Shown here in pieces: positions 63,954 to 64,000 of a stretch of 64,000 nucleotides of DNA (position 1 is the first letter of the stretch; the number at the start of each line of letters is the position of its first letter). The notes under the pieces are model-generated. The model made no database searches. It was not told the DNA's origin and saw only the letters and a list, made by a program, of their open reading frames with translations. The stretch spans positions 31,329 to 95,328 of the forward strand of contig QBML01000020.1 of assembly GCA_003242085.1 (NCBI GenBank), written 5' to 3'. Made by a program: the position numbers and the translations under genes. Source of the DNA: Pseudanabaena frigida. Lineage in GTDB: Bacteria; Cyanobacteriota; Cyanobacteriia; Pseudanabaenales; Pseudanabaenaceae.

Positions 63954-64000
63954 ATTATGAAGCGAAATAACCAAAAAGCTTACATAGACTGTCTTCTACC

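Overview
The window is a cyanobacterial chromosome segment. It is dense in the HIP1 octamer GCGATCGC, which occurs inside nearly every gene. It also carries cyanobacterium-specific families: a CcbP-type calcium-binding protein, a DUF2808 protein, a lipid-A-disaccharide-synthase-like protein of TIGR03492 type and multi-PAS/GAF phytochrome-style kinases. The short palindromes with GCGAAGCGC or GCGCTTTGCGC centres point to a Pseudanabaena-like genome, but that genus assignment is inference. No rRNA, tRNA, CRISPR array or phage block was seen.

Layout. 1-7.8 kb: a ParA-type ATPase cut by the left edge, small membrane and redox proteins, a tyrosine recombinase carrying an extra dead catalytic domain, a PD-(D/E)XK-like protein, a CcbP-like protein, and an RCK-type NAD-binding protein overlapping a CPA1 Na+/H+ antiporter tail to tail. 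7.9-15.9 kb: a large radical SAM protein (TIGR03960 type), a four-gene ECF cobalt/nickel transporter (cbiM, a PDGLE protein, cbiQ, cbiO), a GT4 glycosyltransferase and an LpxB-like protein. 16-22.6 kb: a sensory island made of a wrecked PAS kinase, an amino-acid-permease/histidine-kinase fusion, and a divergent pair of periplasmic binding lipoprotein plus histidine kinase, followed by a broken receiver-domain remnant. 22.8-27.8 kb: a complete BMP-family (nucleoside-type) ABC importer. 27.8-33.1 kb: a giant hybrid kinase. 33.2-40.2 kb: an Hsp70-like protein, a HIT protein, dapF, a DUF2235 hydrolase and uvrB. 40.2-41.4 kb: clustered palindromes and a broken SPFH/prohibitin gene.

42-63.8 kb: almost all genes lie on the minus strand and form an accessory organosulfur/xenobiotic-type region. 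It holds two glutathione S-transferases, an old-yellow-enzyme reductase, an SDR protein lacking the usual catalytic residues, an MFS exporter, dienelactone hydrolase, a sulfonate-type binding lipoprotein (SsuA-like), an ABC exporter, two aldo/keto reductases, an amidohydrolase, an NtaA/SnaA/DszA-family flavin monooxygenase, purT, a vanadium-haloperoxidase-family protein and a TauE/SafE permease. A reasonable reading is capture of sulfonate or aromatic sulfur compounds, oxidative cleavage, and reductive or conjugative clean-up, with sulfite or organic anions moved by TauE/SafE, MFS and ABC proteins. Two of its transcription units share about 170-184 bp of strongly similar upstream DNA, which suggests common control.

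The most unusual items are the permease-kinase fusion with its divergent binding-protein/kinase pair, the recombinase with a duplicated degenerate catalytic domain, the shared upstream element of the sulfur-type cluster, and a family of perfect or near-perfect intergenic palindromes that in places supply the final codons and stop codons of neighbouring genes.
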